NCBI RefSeq assembly: GCF_900101495.1
Contig: NZ_FMUS01000022.1
Span: forward strand, 1-64,000
Direction of reading: 5' to 3'
Origin: Alkaliphilus peptidifermentans DSM 18978
GTDB lineage: Bacteria > Bacillota > Clostridia > Peptostreptococcales > Natronincolaceae
DNA length: 64,000 bases
Below are positions 44,261-52,895 of the stretch, one piece after another. The position numbers and the translations under genes were made by a program. How positions within the stretch are numbered: position 1 is the first letter of the stretch; the number at the start of each line of letters is the position of its first letter. Below the pieces are notes generated by a model. It worked only from the letters and a program-made list of their open reading frames with translations, was not told the DNA's origin and did no database searches.

Positions 44261-44330
44261 TCCTCAATATCATATTAACATGGGTGACATGTGCCTGGAA
44301 GGACATCCTTCGGTCACGTTTCGGACTGGG
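44261..44330 (-). promoter_or_regulatory. Conserved ~70-nt element, copy A (upstream of module A)
   Basis: This stretch is about 87% identical to 58482-58551, with no gaps. It lies after the stop of the cohesin-dockerin gene and before a terminator and module A. A possible stem GTGAC/GTCAC in this copy becomes TTGAC/ATCAA in the other. One pair changes from G-C to T-A, which hints at conserved RNA structure. A promoter or anti-terminator site is also possible. Confidence 0.6.
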
Positions 44331-44334
44331 CTGT

Positions 44335-45003
44335 TTAAAATGTTAAGTTAAGTATATGGTAAATAATCAGCTTTACATCCTCCATGTTTATTTCTCCATC
44401 CCTATTGACATCGCAGTTAGGAAACTCTTCTGCTGATTCTCCAATTCGATATGAAGCTATAGCGGCATCGGCTAGATTAATGACACCATCTTGATTTACG
44501 TCCAACACATCATAGACTGTTACTGTAGTAGAAACATTCACTGGGTGGAATAGAATACCGTCTGATGTGGCTGCCGTAGATTCAAACAAGATAAAGTCAC
44601 TGGTTTCAGACATTTTTTGTGGTGTAAACTTAATATTTAATAAATCTGTATCGGTATTTACTGCACTTTCCTTTCCCATCATGATAACTATTAATCTAAG
44701 TTTACTTTGATTTTCTGAATATACGCTTTCTGTAACTGTTACATTCAAATTATGATTACCTGTAACAGAAAAGTCTTGATATTTAAAATCTTCATGATTA
44801 TATATCAGTTGAAAATCCAATGCCGAGGTTTTATGTTCTCCATAAACATAATCCACCACCGACAGCTTCACATTTACTTCTTCATCAACATAGACAGCAG
44901 GCTTTGAATCTAGCTTAAGAGTAAATGTTGGTTCTGCTGCGGTAACGAAGGTTGAAGATATAAGGAATAATAGGGTTGTAAAAATTAATATTCTGGTTTT
45001 CAT
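44335..45003 (-). CDS. Secreted protein with cohesin and dockerin domains
   Basis: This 222-aa protein has a signal peptide (residues 1-22, ending VTAAEP), a cohesin-type beta domain (about 25-165; FTLKLDSKPAVYVDEEVNVKLSV, ALDFQLIYNHEDF, LLNIKFTPQKM) and a C-terminal type I dockerin. The dockerin has two calcium loops: DVNQDGVINLADAAIASYRI and DVNRDGEINMEDVKLIIYHI. One protein with both partners of a cellulosome-type pair could self-associate or chain. It sits between the two tail modules in the same orientation, with no known role in tails. Confidence 0.85.
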   Translation of the reverse strand: MKTRILIFTTLLFLISSTFVTAAEPTFTLKLDSKPAVYVDEEVNVKLSVVDYVYGEHKTSALDFQLIYNHEDFKYQDFSVTGNHNLNVTVTESVYSENQSKLRLIVIMMGKESAVNTDTDLLNIKFTPQKMSETSDFILFESTAATSDGILFHPVNVSTTVTVYDVLDVNQDGVINLADAAIASYRIGESAEEFPNCDVNRDGEINMEDVKLIIYHILNLTF

Positions 45004-45062
45004 TTGATCATCCTTTCTTTTGTTTTTGTTGTTGTTTGTAATTATCTTTTTAGTTAATCTAT

Positions 45063-46613
45063 TTATGCAGAAAGTAATAATATTTCTCTTATATGTACAG
45101 TTGCCTTTGTGTTTCCTGTCCCTGAATGAAATGACTGTATTCGTGCTTCTATATTACCCGTAAATCCGTTAGAATGAAATGAAACATCGGAAAGGCTTAA
45201 ACTCAAAATACCATATCCTCCTTCATATGCTCCGCTTGGTAATTTGAGATGAGTTCGAATATATCCATTAGTAGTTAACATATTTCCGAAACATGAGATA
45301 ACCTTTCCCAACGCCTCTGAGTCTCTTGGTCCATAATATTCAGAATACCTCATTTTTGTCTCTACTTCCATCATAACTACTATTTGTGTAGGCTTAAAAT
45401 TTAATGAAGAAGATGATATAGAGATGCTTGTTATAGAATCTACTGTAGTGACGGGTAGATTATGTGTAATATCAGGCGTTAATAAAGCAAATATTCCTTC
45501 TTTCAAAGATCCCGTTAATCCAAATAAAGAAATATCTTTTTTAATATTTTCTGCTACATAATTAGCATCTGTCAATTGTACGCTATTACTACTTGATCCG
45601 CCATAATAACCTGCTTGAGGTCTTAACCTTAAGGTGGTTCCGCTTCTAGATATAGCTTGAGCATCAACATGCCCTGTTCTGATAGGCATAGTACCAATTA
45701 TTTTATTCCCACCATTGGCAAAAGCACTTTTACCTATACTGATATCCCCTGCTGTAGGAACTTCTCCAGTTGGCATATCAGAATAAGTGCCTGTCACTCC
45801 TCCGACTTCAGCCCCCTTTCTAACATTCCCTGATGATAAATTTGTAATATTGGCTGTTACTGTACCTGCACCAGCATGGTATCCTTGAGGTATAGTATAT
45901 TGACCACCTTGACTAGTTAATGCTGAGGTTACATTACCTCTGTTGACCATTGATCCAGCAGTACCAGCAATAGTAGTTCCTGATAATACATTTGCAGCAG
46001 GAACATTTACAGCGTTACAGGTTACACTGCTATAATAGCCTGCTGTATCACTTTGTACCGATGCACTAGGATTAAATGTTTTAGCTCCTTTATTAGACAT
46101 TGTACCAATTATATCTCCTGCATCTGTAGAGGCTGTTTTACCAGAGAGAAGGTCAGATGCAGTTGCATTACCACTAGCACCTTCACCCTGTAATTGAAAA
46201 TTTGATCCATCATACCTCAATGTATAAACACCATTTAGAATTAACTTTCCAGTTGTTAAGATATTTCCTCTACTATCTCTTATTGACTTTGCCCCTAACC
46301 CGTTGATATTTAAGGTTGAAGCTCCTGAATTAGCTGTATGAATCTTTATTGCTACACATATTCCTGGAGTATAAGACGTAAGAGGAGGGTCAAGTGTAAG
46401 GGTATAATTGTTTGATGTTCCTCCCGTTATACCATAGCCAGGTTGTCTTACATAATCAACTTTATGTTTATCAATATCACTTTTAACCTCATTTACTGCA
46501 TTTACTAGATTACTGCTATTGGTAGTCTCTAATTCTTGCATATTGCCGATTTTATTAAATTCTTCATTTACATCTGAAGAAAATTCTTGTCGAGTAATTT
46601 TTCCATCGCTCAT
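45063..46613 (-). CDS. Tail fibre protein with repeat domains, module B
   Basis: This 516-aa protein starts MSDGKITRQEFSSDVNEEFN (another anchor than in module A), then YVRQPGYGITGGTSNNYTL. The same GTM.NRG/SQGGQYTIPQGYHAGAGTVTA repeats as 32507-33991 follow, and the C-terminal beta domain is different (VDSITSISISSSSLNFKPTQIVV). Swapping of anchors and tips around a shared middle indicates recombination. The start has GAGAGGTGA. Confidence 0.85.
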   Translation of the reverse strand: MSDGKITRQEFSSDVNEEFNKIGNMQELETTNSSNLVNAVNEVKSDIDKHKVDYVRQPGYGITGGTSNNYTLTLDPPLTSYTPGICVAIKIHTANSGASTLNINGLGAKSIRDSRGNILTTGKLILNGVYTLRYDGSNFQLQGEGASGNATASDLLSGKTASTDAGDIIGTMSNKGAKTFNPSASVQSDTAGYYSSVTCNAVNVPAANVLSGTTIAGTAGSMVNRGNVTSALTSQGGQYTIPQGYHAGAGTVTANITNLSSGNVRKGAEVGGVTGTYSDMPTGEVPTAGDISIGKSAFANGGNKIIGTMPIRTGHVDAQAISRSGTTLRLRPQAGYYGGSSSNSVQLTDANYVAENIKKDISLFGLTGSLKEGIFALLTPDITHNLPVTTVDSITSISISSSSLNFKPTQIVVMMEVETKMRYSEYYGPRDSEALGKVISCFGNMLTTNGYIRTHLKLPSGAYEGGYGILSLSLSDVSFHSNGFTGNIEARIQSFHSGTGNTKATVHIREILLLSA

Positions 46614-46728
46614 AAAAATCACCTCTCTTGGTTAATTAAAAATTAATTGTTATGTATAATTATTCGCATTACTTATGACGCATAAAGTTCCCTGTGTGAA
46701 TTTATCACCCCTCATCACTGGCACCGCC

Positions 46729-47526
46729 TTAATAAAAGTCATAGTATATATTTATATTTCTGCAATAAGAAGTATTTTCAGAGTGAGAGTTACCTCCAGC
46801 CATGTGTAAATAAATAGGTGTTATATATGGCACGCGTAATATTTGCGTAATGGTGACGTAGTCAACTGAACGGCTACTCACAAAGACACCCGACGGATGA
46901 TTAGGATATGTGTTTATGCTTCCTATATCGTCCGTCCAACCGTGTGTTGAAATTGCAAATCCAAACAATGGACTAAAGTGCATCAAGACAGAATTAGAAG
47001 AATTATTTGTTTTCATATCCCACGTTACCTTTAGCTCACCTACACCAAGCGGTACAAATTTAGCTACTAGTATATATTTAGAAGAATTACCTGTTACAGA
47101 CCTCTCTGGCGCGAAACTATGCCTTAGTGTATTTGAGGGTACTACCATTCGAGCAACATTTAAATTATCAACGCTTGCTTGACTTGCCCTACTTGATATA
47201 GTAGTATCAATCCTGCTCGAATGGGTACTTGTCGCCCCCCAACTGGCCTGTCTGGAGGATATAGTTGTGTCTATTCTATCCCTATGAGTTGTTGTTGCTC
47301 CCCAGTTGGCTTGTCTTGAAGATATAGTATTGTCAATACTGTCTACCTTTGACATTCTTGTACTACTCATATTTGCTGTCAAATATTCATAGATTTGTCT
47401 TAATCTTGCAAATAGTGTTGTATTTCCTCCAACATCTGTATTAGTACCTACTTTTGTATTTATGCTTCCTATATCATTTTTTACTGCCTCTACTTGTTGT
47501 TTATTTGGTAATGTTACTTGTGGCAT
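46729..47526 (-). CDS. Tail fibre protein, module B
   Basis: This 265-aa protein has an N-terminal coiled part with KVGTNTDVGGNTTLFARLRQIYEYLTANMSSTRMSKVD (in parts) and three SSRQA(N/S)WGATxTHxxRIDTT repeats, shared with 34467-35492. The C-terminal domain (from about residue 135; KYILVAKFVPLGVGELKVTWDM) is unrelated to the glycine-rich tip of that protein. It is probably a receptor-binding fibre. Confidence 0.8.
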   Translation of the reverse strand: MPQVTLPNKQQVEAVKNDIGSINTKVGTNTDVGGNTTLFARLRQIYEYLTANMSSTRMSKVDSIDNTISSRQANWGATTTHRDRIDTTISSRQASWGATSTHSSRIDTTISSRASQASVDNLNVARMVVPSNTLRHSFAPERSVTGNSSKYILVAKFVPLGVGELKVTWDMKTNNSSNSVLMHFSPLFGFAISTHGWTDDIGSINTYPNHPSGVFVSSRSVDYVTITQILRVPYITPIYLHMAGGNSHSENTSYCRNINIYYDFY

Positions 47527-48218
47527 TACCCAGTCACCTCCTCATAGTTAAAAACTGCATAACCATCTAGCGTTGACCATCCATATTTATAGACAGTTCC
47601 ATTATCAACAAATCTATGTGGCATAGTTTCTGCCTTATGCGCAACAAAATCATCATTAACATCCCCAATAGCCTGTGTATTACTATCCAAAGCATCTGTT
47701 AAGCCTATTACTCGATTTTGTGGCATGGAATCAACAGCTATTACCTTACCGCTTACTGAGCCAGCTTCTCCTATGGGAATGTTTTTCCATATTTCAATTG
47801 TTACTTTTGAAACGGTTTCTAATGGCTGATTTAATATAACCTTTCCTTTTTCTAAAATATTTCCAGCTTCATTTCTTACAGCATCTACAACCATAAAAAA
47901 ATCACTGTCTCTGGGAACAGTGTTTATGTATAATTTTACTGTATCGGTTTTTTTATCAAAGGTTTCTAGTGGAATTTCTATATCTGTTGTACCGATGGCA
48001 ATATTGCTGAGCTTATATTCATAGACGTTTAATTTGGGAATTCCTGTTTCTGTTACCAATGTGATTTGTTGATCTGTATAATTCTTGGCATTTTCCTCTG
48101 CTCGGTCTGCCTTTGCCTGTGCTGCTGCTGGGGTTTCCTTTTCGTTAAGCTCCTGCCCCATCTGGTTCATATCTGCCTCGGTGACAATGTCATTGAATTT
48201 CCAATCTGTTCTGGCCAT
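47526..48218 (-). CDS. Tail fibre/base protein, module B
   Basis: This 230-aa protein has an N-terminal MARTDWKFNDIVTEADMNQMGQELN, a beta domain (residues 55-170) with LSNIAIGTTDIEIPL, and a C-terminal PHRFVDNGTVYKYGWSTLDGYAVFNYEE module nearly the same as the end of 35495-35767. It overlaps the next fibre gene by one base. Confidence 0.8.
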   Translation of the reverse strand: MARTDWKFNDIVTEADMNQMGQELNEKETPAAAQAKADRAEENAKNYTDQQITLVTETGIPKLNVYEYKLSNIAIGTTDIEIPLETFDKKTDTVKLYINTVPRDSDFFMVVDAVRNEAGNILEKGKVILNQPLETVSKVTIEIWKNIPIGEAGSVSGKVIAVDSMPQNRVIGLTDALDSNTQAIGDVNDDFVAHKAETMPHRFVDNGTVYKYGWSTLDGYAVFNYEEVTG

Positions 48219-48219
48219 C

Positions 48220-48507
48220 CTATATCCCCTCCTTTACTTGAATGGTTTGAATCATCATGGTGTCGGCATGAATTGGAACATATACAGTATTATCACTTAT
48301 GCCATTGTTGCTGCTGTCTTTAAGCTCTATACTATTTATTGCTGCAACAGAGCCATTCGGTACTATATAATTTAAGGTCACTATGTTGTCGCTTGCAGAT
48401 TTAACTAAAAAATCGGTTATTTCGTATTCTCCTTTATTTAAGACTACTTTAGAAATATTGGAATCAACAAATTCGGCAACATTATTAAGAAATTTTGATG
48501 TAATCAT
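48220..48507 (-). CDS. Small tail-locus protein, module B
   Basis: This 95-aa protein (MITSKFLNNVAEFVDSNISK...) is predicted to be beta-rich. It lies between the DUF2313 baseplate gene, which it overlaps by four bases, and the first fibre gene. Small proteins at this place usually link baseplate and fibre. No family is recognised. Confidence 0.7.
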   Translation of the reverse strand: MITSKFLNNVAEFVDSNISKVVLNKGEYEITDFLVKSASDNIVTLNYIVPNGSVAAINSIELKDSSNNGISDNTVYVPIHADTMMIQTIQVKEGI

Positions 48508-49079
48508 TTTATAACCACCTCCTGCTGTAGTTCTGCAAAGGGGGCTGCCCCTAATGGCCAGATTCCCAATATTGTTTGTCTATCTAATTCCCTCTTGGAA
48601 ATATGCTCATCTAAGGTAATTGTGTTCTCTATGGCTGTCTGCTGCTGATAGATCATATTAGCCGGCTTAATTGCATATATGGTTCTTTCTACTTCTTTAA
48701 ATATACTGGCATCATATATTGCTGCTGTAACTGTTAAAATAAAGCTGTCCACCTCTGCTATTGCCCGTCCATTCCCTACAAGGAAGTCTAAACGCTGTTG
48801 CAGGTATGCTTTTGTAAAGGGGGGCTTTGTGGAGTATCTATTTATTATCCTTTTCCTTCTAAAATCAAGGGTTTCTGTATTGGGGTCTGCCTGTATGCCA
48901 AGGATTTTTTCCCTTCGTTTAACAGCCTCTACACTGGAGGTTAAAACAAATTTATCATTAAAATATTCCTCTTTAGCAGCCTGTATAACCTCCAGCTCTT
49001 TATTCTCAGTATTTGCCAGTTCAACAAAGTCTAATATCTTTAAAAAGAATTCGGGCCAGTATTTTTCTATCCTATTCAT
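48504..49079 (-). CDS. Baseplate protein, DUF2313 (XkdU-like), module B
   Basis: This 191-aa protein begins MNRIEKYWPEFFLKILDFVEL and has RREKILGIQADPNTETLDFRRKRIINRYSTKPPFT (in parts). The C-terminal half has the TVTAAIYDASIFKEVERTIYAIKPANM pattern. It is the XkdU-type baseplate component. It overlaps the end of the baseplate J gene by eight bases. Confidence 0.85.
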   Translation of the reverse strand: MNRIEKYWPEFFLKILDFVELANTENKELEVIQAAKEEYFNDKFVLTSSVEAVKRREKILGIQADPNTETLDFRRKRIINRYSTKPPFTKAYLQQRLDFLVGNGRAIAEVDSFILTVTAAIYDASIFKEVERTIYAIKPANMIYQQQTAIENTITLDEHISKRELDRQTILGIWPLGAAPFAELQQEVVIK

Positions 49080-50151
49080 CAACTGTCACCCTTCCTAACC
49101 TTGGTATTTCCTCTGCTCCTAAAATAATATTAGATGCTGTGTCATTTAGCAGGGTATTATTAACATCTTCTACTCCAGCTACAGATAGTATTCTAGCATC
49201 TATTTGGGCTGTTCTAACCACCAATTGTATTTGGTTTTGCCAGTCCTGTCTAAGCTCCAATAAATATGCTTCTATAGCTGCTTCTATATTTTCTTGCAGC
49301 TGACCTATGGTTAAGCCCGCCTGGGGGGTTATTCTTGTTGAAATGTCTATGGTTGTAGCAGTTACTCCGGTGATGGTCATTTTATGGCCTATGGGAGCAA
49401 AGCCCAACCCCTTGCCACTATTTGGTATAGGATCAATAATATTCTGTACTTCTTCTATTAATGTATTGGATGGCTCATTATAATCTGCAGCTATAATTGT
49501 AGCCTTTACTGTACCTCCCCCCTGCCATACAGGGAATACCTTCAGTCCACCAACTCCATCAATGGAATTTATTTTCTGCTTGTAATCTGAAACATTACCA
49601 CCAAAGGAGGGTTCATTTACTATTTCATAGTATCGCTGTCTTAGGGCTTTATCCTGTTCCTCATCCTCACCAGCCACCAATACATCCCTCAATTCAGCTC
49701 TTTCCAGACCTGAAATAAAATTTATTGGAAGTATTTGTCCAAACTGTTGATTACCCACCACACCAGCTGTTTCACACTCAAGTATATAAGCTCCTGCAGA
49801 AATTTCACCAACCACTACATATGTCAGGCTGCCTATGCTATATCTGCTGCCGATTGGTACATTTAGTGGGCTGTTGGAGCTATGGTAAAATTCTCCTTTT
49901 CTCCTTGCCTTGGTTGCTGGCTTTCTATTAACTCCTAATTCTGCCGCTATTCTTGTTAGGTACTCACCGGTGGCAGTATCTGCAAAGGAGAGGTTATATT
50001 CAATATCAAGTTGGGCATACATTTGTGCCAGCTCTGCTGCAGCAGGAGCTAAAGCTGCATAAATAACAGAGCCCTCTCGCTTATCTATATTGGTTGGTAA
50101 TCTATTTAGCATTCGCTGCAGTATGACTTCATAGCTGTGTACATTTTTCAA
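49072..50151 (-). CDS. Baseplate J-like protein (XkdT-like), module B
   Basis: This 359-aa protein shows NKREGS-type DKREGSVIYAALAPAAAELAQMY near the start, TATGEYLTRIAAELGVNRKPATKA (in parts), GNQQFGQILPINFISGLERAEL and DKALRQRYYEIVNEPSFGGN. It is clearly homologous to 36308-37375 and forms the second contractile baseplate. Confidence 0.93.
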   Translation of the reverse strand: MKNVHSYEVILQRMLNRLPTNIDKREGSVIYAALAPAAAELAQMYAQLDIEYNLSFADTATGEYLTRIAAELGVNRKPATKARRKGEFYHSSNSPLNVPIGSRYSIGSLTYVVVGEISAGAYILECETAGVVGNQQFGQILPINFISGLERAELRDVLVAGEDEEQDKALRQRYYEIVNEPSFGGNVSDYKQKINSIDGVGGLKVFPVWQGGGTVKATIIAADYNEPSNTLIEEVQNIIDPIPNSGKGLGFAPIGHKMTITGVTATTIDISTRITPQAGLTIGQLQENIEAAIEAYLLELRQDWQNQIQLVVRTAQIDARILSVAGVEDVNNTLLNDTASNIILGAEEIPRLGRVTVDE

Positions 50152-50547
50152 TTATCTCACCTCCTGTGTAAACTTAAAATCCCCATAGTTGGTAATCACT
50201 GTAAAGGCTGCTGTCATACCATCTTTGTTCATTATAATGTTCATATTTTCTATTCCTTGAATTCTGTCATCCTGCTTTAATGCAGCCTTAATAATTCTGG
50301 TTATTTCTGACTTAACATACAAAGGATTTTTTCCCATCAGAGACCTAAGCTCATGGCCGTAATTAAAGCTATAGATTATATATTTAAATCTCTCGGTTTG
50401 AAGAATCATAAATACTGCCTGCTTGATGGCCTCCAGTTCATCAAGCATCCCTGTTATTCTTCCCTTGGTAAAATCAAGCCTCCATGTGTAGGAAGGCTCT
50501 TCTATCTCCTGTACTGATGTATTGGATATTCCTCCTTTTGGGATCAT
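50152..50547 (-). CDS. Baseplate protein, DUF2634 (XkdS-like), module B
   Basis: This 131-aa protein has EPSYTWRLDFTKGRITGMLDELEAIKQAVFMILQTERFKYIIYSFNYGHEL (in parts), a strong DUF2634 signature. The equivalent in module A is 37368-37793. It overlaps the DUF2577 gene by four bases. Confidence 0.9.
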   Translation of the reverse strand: MIPKGGISNTSVQEIEEPSYTWRLDFTKGRITGMLDELEAIKQAVFMILQTERFKYIIYSFNYGHELRSLMGKNPLYVKSEITRIIKAALKQDDRIQGIENMNIIMNKDGMTAAFTVITNYGDFKFTQEVR

Positions 50548-50882
50548 ATTGCTGCCTCCTTATCCAATATTAAGTATTTTTGTCCACCCTGAAGGCGAAG
50601 AAGAATTACCTTATCCCCTTCCTTTAGGCCTGATCTAACAATGATTTTATTCAGTGCTGCAGCTGTAGAGCCATTGGAACATTGATGGGTATGGGCTAAG
50701 TCTATTTCATATCCTGTTAAGGATTCTGGCATAACTATAAATTCTGAGGTTAGGGTAAACCTTTGATCTACATTGACTTTAATAGGATTTGTGGATACCA
50801 CAGTTCCATAAAATATACCTACTGGATTTGTTGAATCCACCGCCTGCATCCCTGCTGTTTTAATTACATTTAACAGGTTCAT
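50544..50882 (-). CDS. DUF2577 protein (XkdR-like), module B
   Basis: This 112-aa protein begins MNLLNVIKTAGMQAVDSTNPV with FYGTVVSTNPIKVNVDQRFTL and the C-terminal GLKEGDKVILLRLQGGQKYLILDK, matching DUF2577. It follows the hub gene without a gap. Confidence 0.87.
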   Translation of the reverse strand: MNLLNVIKTAGMQAVDSTNPVGIFYGTVVSTNPIKVNVDQRFTLTSEFIVMPESLTGYEIDLAHTHQCSNGSTAAALNKIIVRSGLKEGDKVILLRLQGGQKYLILDKEAAI

Positions 50883-51854
50883 CTATGTCACCACCTTTAA
50901 ATCTAAGCTCATGGTATGATCTGCACCATTGAAGCTGTGGGTACATTCATCTATAATAAATGGCTGGTTAATCCCATATTCCTTAATAATGATTGGAATA
51001 TAGGCACCAGCCCTTACTCTTATATCTCCTAAAGCTTTTATCTTCAATGTTTTTGACTCTCTATTCTTTAATGTAATCAGCGTATCCAGCTGTTGATTTA
51101 TTTGTGCTGTATTCATATTTTCTTCAACTGACTGGTACAATTGCAAAATTCCCCATTTGTCAATATTATTGCTGTCCTGTGCCATATATATTTCACGTCT
51201 GCCGGTGGCTTCATTATCTTTATATAGCTTTATTTTATTGTAGGTATCTGTATCAATAGAGGTTTTATTGCTGTAGTCTATCATTAGGCTATCGTCACCG
51301 ATATAAAAATCCAATAAAAGGTCCTCTGAATTCCTTAATGACAAAGCTCCAAAATCGTCAAAAAGAAAAAAGTTCTTATTTGAATTTATTAAGGTAAGGG
51401 TTAAGGCCTTACAAATAATATCTAGAAGAACCTTACCATCCTCCACCATTGTAGGTATCCGATAGGCTGTATCATCTATCTTACCTAATTCTAAGGTGAA
51501 ATCCTCTGCTATTCTTCTAACCACAGCAGAAGCAGTTACATCGTTGAATACATAGGTATCCTTTGCCATTAAGTATCGTATTTGATCATAGCAGGTGACA
51601 CTAACTGTTTCGTCTTTTCCTTCGTCAATTGTGAATATATATCCATAAAATATATTAGCACTCCCCATCTTTACCTTAACCACATCACCGTTATTGTATT
51701 GAAAGGCAGGGTCTTGATAGAGACAATTCTTGATTAGTGTAAAATCCAAGCTCCCTGCTTTTCCAATGGAGCTGGTTTTCCAGGAAATATTTGAAACGAT
51801 ATTGGTTATATCCCACATGTTACCGTTTTTATTATCAATAGTAATCTCAACCAA
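50883..51854 (-). CDS. Tail hub protein, XkdQ/gpD-like, module B
   Basis: This 323-aa protein shows VSNISWKTSSIGKAGSLDFTL, GDVVKVKMGSANIFYGYIFTIDEG and YDQIRYLMAKDTYVF. The C-terminal end (INQPFIIDECTHSFNGADHTMSLDLKVVT, in parts) is the conserved XkdQ ending. It is homologous to 38142-39116. Confidence 0.88.
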   Translation of the reverse strand: MVEITIDNKNGNMWDITNIVSNISWKTSSIGKAGSLDFTLIKNCLYQDPAFQYNNGDVVKVKMGSANIFYGYIFTIDEGKDETVSVTCYDQIRYLMAKDTYVFNDVTASAVVRRIAEDFTLELGKIDDTAYRIPTMVEDGKVLLDIICKALTLTLINSNKNFFLFDDFGALSLRNSEDLLLDFYIGDDSLMIDYSNKTSIDTDTYNKIKLYKDNEATGRREIYMAQDSNNIDKWGILQLYQSVEENMNTAQINQQLDTLITLKNRESKTLKIKALGDIRVRAGAYIPIIIKEYGINQPFIIDECTHSFNGADHTMSLDLKVVT

Positions 51855-52532
51855 TTAATTCACCTCCGGAAGCTTTAAAACCTTACCTATGGACAACCGT
51901 TTTACTTCTGAATCAGTTATATTATTTAACCTTTGAAGCTCCTTCCACCTACCTCCATCACCAAGGATTTTCTTTGCTACAGACCATAGAGTGTCACCTG
52001 CAATCATTGTATATGTTTTAGGAGCTTCCCGGTCATCCTTTCTTACAGGGGGCTCCTTTTTTACTGTAACATCATTATTATCTGAAGTTGATGGAACTAC
52101 TACAACTTTTTTAGGAGAATGGAAAATATATTTTTTTAATTTAATGCTATATTCAATATCTCCACCACCGCCGGCCTCCTCCTTCCAGTTGAAGTCTTCA
52201 ATACTGACGGCTTCATTAATATCAAAGCTATCACCAGTAAAAATAAAGCGGATGGGCTTTTTAGTCTTCATCCACTTTGTTATATAATCAATATATCCTT
52301 CAGGCTTTAATAGCAGATTTGTTGCAATAAAAGGATATTCTTGTGCAGGGAATATACTTTTAAAGGAATACTCCGTCAGTTTTATGTCCTTAATAACATT
52401 TATCTCCCCTAAGCCTGCCACATCATAGGTTGTCCCCTTACCCCCATCGCTTATTTCTATTGAGCTGGGGTTAATGGGAATTTGAAAACCCTCCTGCTGG
52501 TTGTTGTAGCTAAGCCATATACCATAAGACAT
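51855..52532 (-). CDS. LysM tail protein (XkdP-like), module B
   Basis: This 225-aa protein has an N-terminal tail domain (INPSSIEISDGGKGTTYDVAGLGEINVIK, in parts, and KKPIRFIFTGDSFDINEA), a charged linker and a C-terminal LysM domain. The LysM domain reads TYTMIAGDTLWSVAKKILGDGG then LQRLNNITDSEVKRLSIGKVLKLP, in parts. LysM binds peptidoglycan. ATG 52532 (MSYGIW) has AAGGAGGG. The module A counterpart lacks LysM. Confidence 0.92.
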   Translation of the reverse strand: MSYGIWLSYNNQQEGFQIPINPSSIEISDGGKGTTYDVAGLGEINVIKDIKLTEYSFKSIFPAQEYPFIATNLLLKPEGYIDYITKWMKTKKPIRFIFTGDSFDINEAVSIEDFNWKEEAGGGGDIEYSIKLKKYIFHSPKKVVVVPSTSDNNDVTVKKEPPVRKDDREAPKTYTMIAGDTLWSVAKKILGDGGRWKELQRLNNITDSEVKRLSIGKVLKLPEVN

Positions 52533-52565
52533 TTCATCCCTCCTTGCATGTTGATAGAATCCCAT

Positions 52566-52895
52566 TTTCCATTTTCAATTTTCCATTTTCAATTCTTAAT
52601 TTTTGTTTGTTTTTTCATTCACCATTCAACATTCAACATTTAAGAATACATATGTAGCTAGTTAATTTGCCATAAAACTCTAAATTGTGCTAATGAAGTT
52701 TTATACCAAATCCCTAGCAAAGTGACTGACTCAAATCAAAGATTTGGTCATCTACTTTTCTCAACTCTTAATTCTTAATTTTTATTTGTTTTTTCATTCA
52801 ACATTCAACATTCAATATTTCTCTTCTTTTTCTTTCAATTTTCCATTTTCAATTCTCAATTTTCAATTTTCAATTTCTATTTTATTTCTCCATTC
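52566..52895. repeat. Low-complexity spacer inside the tail operon
   Basis: About 330 bases between the tape measure gene and the LysM gene, made mainly of repeated TTTTCAAT/TTCCATTTTCAATT and CATTCAACATT motifs. It is unlike the tight spacing elsewhere in the operon. No gene is visible in it. It resembles the spacer tracts at 9440, 10570 and 14690. Confidence 0.7.

Noticed and set aside
44261-44330. Duplicated element as a known c-di-GMP, T-box or hammerhead RNA
   Set aside because: The conserved cores of these classes (for example the T-box TGGNACCGCG or hammerhead CTGATGA) are not present.
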